Assembly: GCA_945870015.1 (NCBI GenBank)
Contig: CAMBQS010000140.1
Location: 1-8,311 of the forward strand
Direction: 5' to 3'
Length of the DNA: 8,311 bases
Source: Desulfocicer vacuolatum DSM 3385
Lineage (GTDB): Bacteria; Desulfobacterota; Desulfobacteria; Desulfobacterales; SURF-7
Both the position numbers and the translations under genes were made by a program. The notes under the pieces were generated by a model. It was not told the DNA's origin, did no database searches, and was given only the letters and a program-made list of their open reading frames with translations. Positions 6,921-8,311 of the stretch are shown here, in pieces. The stretch's first letter is position 1. Each line of letters opens with the position of its first letter.

Positions 6921-7063
6921 GAGCCAATTTCAAAAGTCTGTTTTTGTAGTTCCGGCGAAAGCCGGATACGAAGTAAAGCGTGACGCTATCCTATATTTTC
7001 AGTTCTTTTCTGGACATCGGCTTTCGCAGGTGTGACGCTTTTCAATCGTTTTGAAATTGGCTC
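6921..7063. mobile_element. MITE-like palindromic element with 15-bp terminal inverted repeats and two REP-like hairpins
   Basis: GAGCCAATTTCAAAA (6921-6935) is the exact reverse complement of 7049-7063, defining a 143-bp unit with no coding capacity. Inside lie two oppositely oriented copies of the core GCGAAAGCCG. The left copy makes a perfect TCCGGC-GAAA-GCCGGA hairpin with a GNRA tetraloop (6951-6966). The right copy forms a decayed hairpin (7014-7033) with one mismatch and one G-T pair. The octamer GTGACGCT recurs at 6980-6987 and 7032-7039. The two ends are flanked by CTTT (6917-6920 and 7064-7067), a possible 4-bp target duplication. The architecture fits a non-autonomous transposon derivative or a REP doublet (BIME-like); no transposase is in the window, so its mobilising enzyme is unknown. 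A long RNA foldback in the pcm leader is a possible side effect. Confidence 0.65.
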
Positions 7064-7212
7064 CTTTGCTTTTTTATCAGAAAAACCTGTTGTTATTTAT
7101 TCTATATAAGGTAGTTTCGTCAAGGTATTCGGATAAAAACCTTTTACAGCTCCAAAACAACAATTTCCAGAACTGAAATTCTGAATTCTTTTACTCGACA
7201 ATTGAATAACAC

Positions 7213-7240
7213 TTGATTTTTACTGAAAAATATTCATAAT
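7213..7240 (+). promoter_or_regulatory. Candidate sigma-70 promoter for the potassium channel gene
   Basis: TTGATT (7213-7218, 4/6) and CATAAT (7235-7240, 5/6) are separated by 16 nt inside AT-rich DNA. Initiation near 7247 would give a leader of about 32 nt before the TTG start. Confidence 0.42.
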
Positions 7241-7278
7241 TTAATTTTATTATACCCTAATTCTGAAAGCTTTTCATC

Positions 7279-8280
7279 TTGGAAACAACAAAATATTTTA
7301 TCATATCACTGCTTCTTTGCATTTTTATCATTGCTTTTGGCACTGCCGGCTACATGTACATTGAAAACTGGGGCCTCCTTGATTCCCTCTATATGACGGT
7401 AATTACCGTAACAACAGTTGGCTACGGCGAAATCAAACAGATTGGCAGCTATGGAAGAGTTTTTACCATTCTATTGATTTTTTCAGGCACTGGATTTTTT
7501 ATTTATGTTGGCGGCACGATCATGAAATTCATTGTAGAAGGAAGAGTGAGAGCCATTCTGGGGAGGAGACGTTTGGATAAAAAAATTCTTGGATTGAAAA
7601 ATCATTATATTATCTGTGGCTACGGAAGAATCGGCAGGGTTTTGTGTGATAACCTGAAAACAAAACCTGTAGATCTGGTGGTGATTGAAAAAGATGAGGG
7701 TCATATACCTGCCATGGAAATGGACAATGTTCCTTACATTGCCGGCGATGCTTCTGAAGAGATATATCTTCATCAGGCAGGAATTGAAAGAGCAAGAATG
7801 CTCGTTGCGGCTTTAGGCACAGATACGGATAATGTTTTTCTTGTACTCACGGCAAGGCAATTGAACCCGGATATCTTCATCATGGCAAGAGCCAGCAGCA
7901 ATAAAGCCAAATCCAAGCTGATTGCTGCAGGAGCCAATAAAGTAGAATCTCCATATGATATTGGCGCTGTCAGTATGGCTCAGCGGATTCTCCGGCCAAC
8001 CGTTACCAATTTTCTTGATCTGGCTTTTGAGCATCAGCGGAAAGATATCAAAATGGAAGAAATCCCTGTCAGCAGCTCTTCAAAACTGGCAAATGTTCAT
8101 TTAAAAGATTCCGGTATCCGGCAACAATTTAATCTCATCCTGATCGCAATCAAAAAAAAAGAAGGGGATATGATGTTCAACCCGTCCTTTGAGACCGTCA
8201 TCCGAGGTGGTGATACGGTAATTGCTGTTGGTGAAGGACAGAATCTTTTAAAGCTTGAAAAAATACTTAACCCTGCATAA
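7279..8280 (+). CDS. Two-helix potassium channel with RCK (TrkA_N/TrkA_C) domain
   Basis: The 333-residue product is an MthK-like inner-membrane potassium channel subunit, expected to work as a tetramer. Helix 1 spans about 6-27. The pore loop carries the selectivity filter T-V-G-Y-G-E at 46-51, and helix 2 spans about 60-82. A cytosolic RCK domain follows: Rossmann fold with G-Y-G-R-I-G at 114-119, Glu137 ending strand 2, and G-D-A-S at 156-159. A TrkA_C lobe occupies about 255-333 and ends in the typical G-G-D-T-V-I-A-V-G-E. By my recalled alignment with MthK, the calcium ligands Asp184, Glu210 and Glu212 correspond to Ala178, Arg204 and Ser206. Gating by calcium at that site is therefore unlikely; nucleotides or another ligand may gate it. 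The TTG start is chosen because an in-frame TGA lies at 7264-7266 and the next ATG falls after helix 1. The ribosome binding site is weak (GAAAG). Confidence 0.93.
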   Translation: METTKYFIISLLLCIFIIAFGTAGYMYIENWGLLDSLYMTVITVTTVGYGEIKQIGSYGRVFTILLIFSGTGFFIYVGGTIMKFIVEGRVRAILGRRRLDKKILGLKNHYIICGYGRIGRVLCDNLKTKPVDLVVIEKDEGHIPAMEMDNVPYIAGDASEEIYLHQAGIERARMLVAALGTDTDNVFLVLTARQLNPDIFIMARASSNKAKSKLIAAGANKVESPYDIGAVSMAQRILRPTVTNFLDLAFEHQRKDIKMEEIPVSSSSKLANVHLKDSGIRQQFNLILIAIKKKEGDMMFNPSFETVIRGGDTVIAVGEGQNLLKLEKILNPA

Positions 8281-8290
8281 CAAATTTGGT

Positions 8291-8311
8291 GATACAATCG
8301 TTAGCTGTATC
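8291..8311 (+). other. Small hairpin after the channel gene, cut by the window edge
   Basis: GATACA (8291-8296) pairs with TGTATC (8306-8311) around a 9-nt loop, 10 bp after the channel stop codon. It may be the start of a terminator, but any T-tract would lie outside the window, so this is only a possibility. Confidence 0.25.

Larger units (their letters stand above)
6911..7278. other. Divergent 368-bp intergenic region between pcm and the potassium channel gene
   Basis: The pcm-proximal part is the ribosome binding site plus the 143-bp palindromic element. The remaining 215 bp (7064-7278) are AT-rich and contain no credible gene. I see a reasonable plus-strand promoter near 7213-7240 for the channel gene. 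On the minus strand there is only a poor pcm candidate: TTGACG at 7123-7118 with TAGAAT at 7104-7099, whose 13-nt spacer is too short to trust. Confidence 0.6.

Noticed and set aside
6921..7063. CRISPR array or rho-independent terminator
   Set aside because: There are no regularly spaced identical direct repeats, and the long inverted repeat is not followed by a terminator-like T-run at stem distance; a palindromic mobile element fits better.
7099..7123. Minus-strand pcm promoter (TTGACG and TAGAAT)
   Set aside because: The spacer is only 13 nt, too short for a normal sigma-70 promoter, and other spacings give poor -10 matches.

Overview
The window holds six protein-coding genes and reads as an ordinary chromosomal stretch of a Gram-negative bacterium of moderate GC content. 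Desulfobacterota (the former Deltaproteobacteria) is my best guess. It rests on three things: an LVIVD-repeat propeller with a C-terminal Gly-Cys-Phe-Ile tail, a REP-like CCGGC-GAAA-GCCGG palindrome of a kind I associate with these genomes, and the mixture of gene types. This placement is an inference; no rRNA or taxon-specific marker is present.

Layout, left to right. (1) Positions 1-1452 (+) encode the C-terminal 483 residues of an LVIVD-repeat beta-propeller protein whose start lies outside the window. (2) Converging on it, with a 23-bp overlap of the coding ends, is a THUMP-domain RlmL/YpsC-type rRNA N2-guanine methyltransferase (1430-2650, -). (3) A compact divergent control region (2651-2877) separates it from ssb (2878-3357, +). 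The region carries candidate promoters for both genes and an 18-bp dyad over the ssb -35 box. (4) A hairpin after ssb is followed by pepN (3550-6180, +), a complete E. coli-type aminopeptidase N. (5) pcm (6254-6910, -), protein-L-isoaspartate O-methyltransferase, converges on pepN. (6) A 368-bp divergent gap holds a 143-bp MITE-like element (6921-7063) with 15-bp perfect terminal inverted repeats and two internal REP-like hairpins, sitting directly against the pcm ribosome binding site. (7) A two-helix potassium channel with an RCK domain (7279-8280, +) closes the window.

The genes do not form a single pathway. They are housekeeping functions: rRNA modification, ssDNA protection, peptide turnover, repair of aged protein and potassium flux. 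The genes from the methyltransferase to the channel alternate in orientation in one- or two-gene units, so each unit probably has its own promoter; ssb and pepN could be partly co-transcribed. I see no new defence, secretion or biosynthetic system here. The points most worth a second look are the palindromic element and its insertion at the pcm ribosome binding site, the dyad in the ssb/methyltransferase control region, the GCFI tail of the propeller protein, and the apparent loss of MthK-type calcium ligands in the channel's RCK domain.
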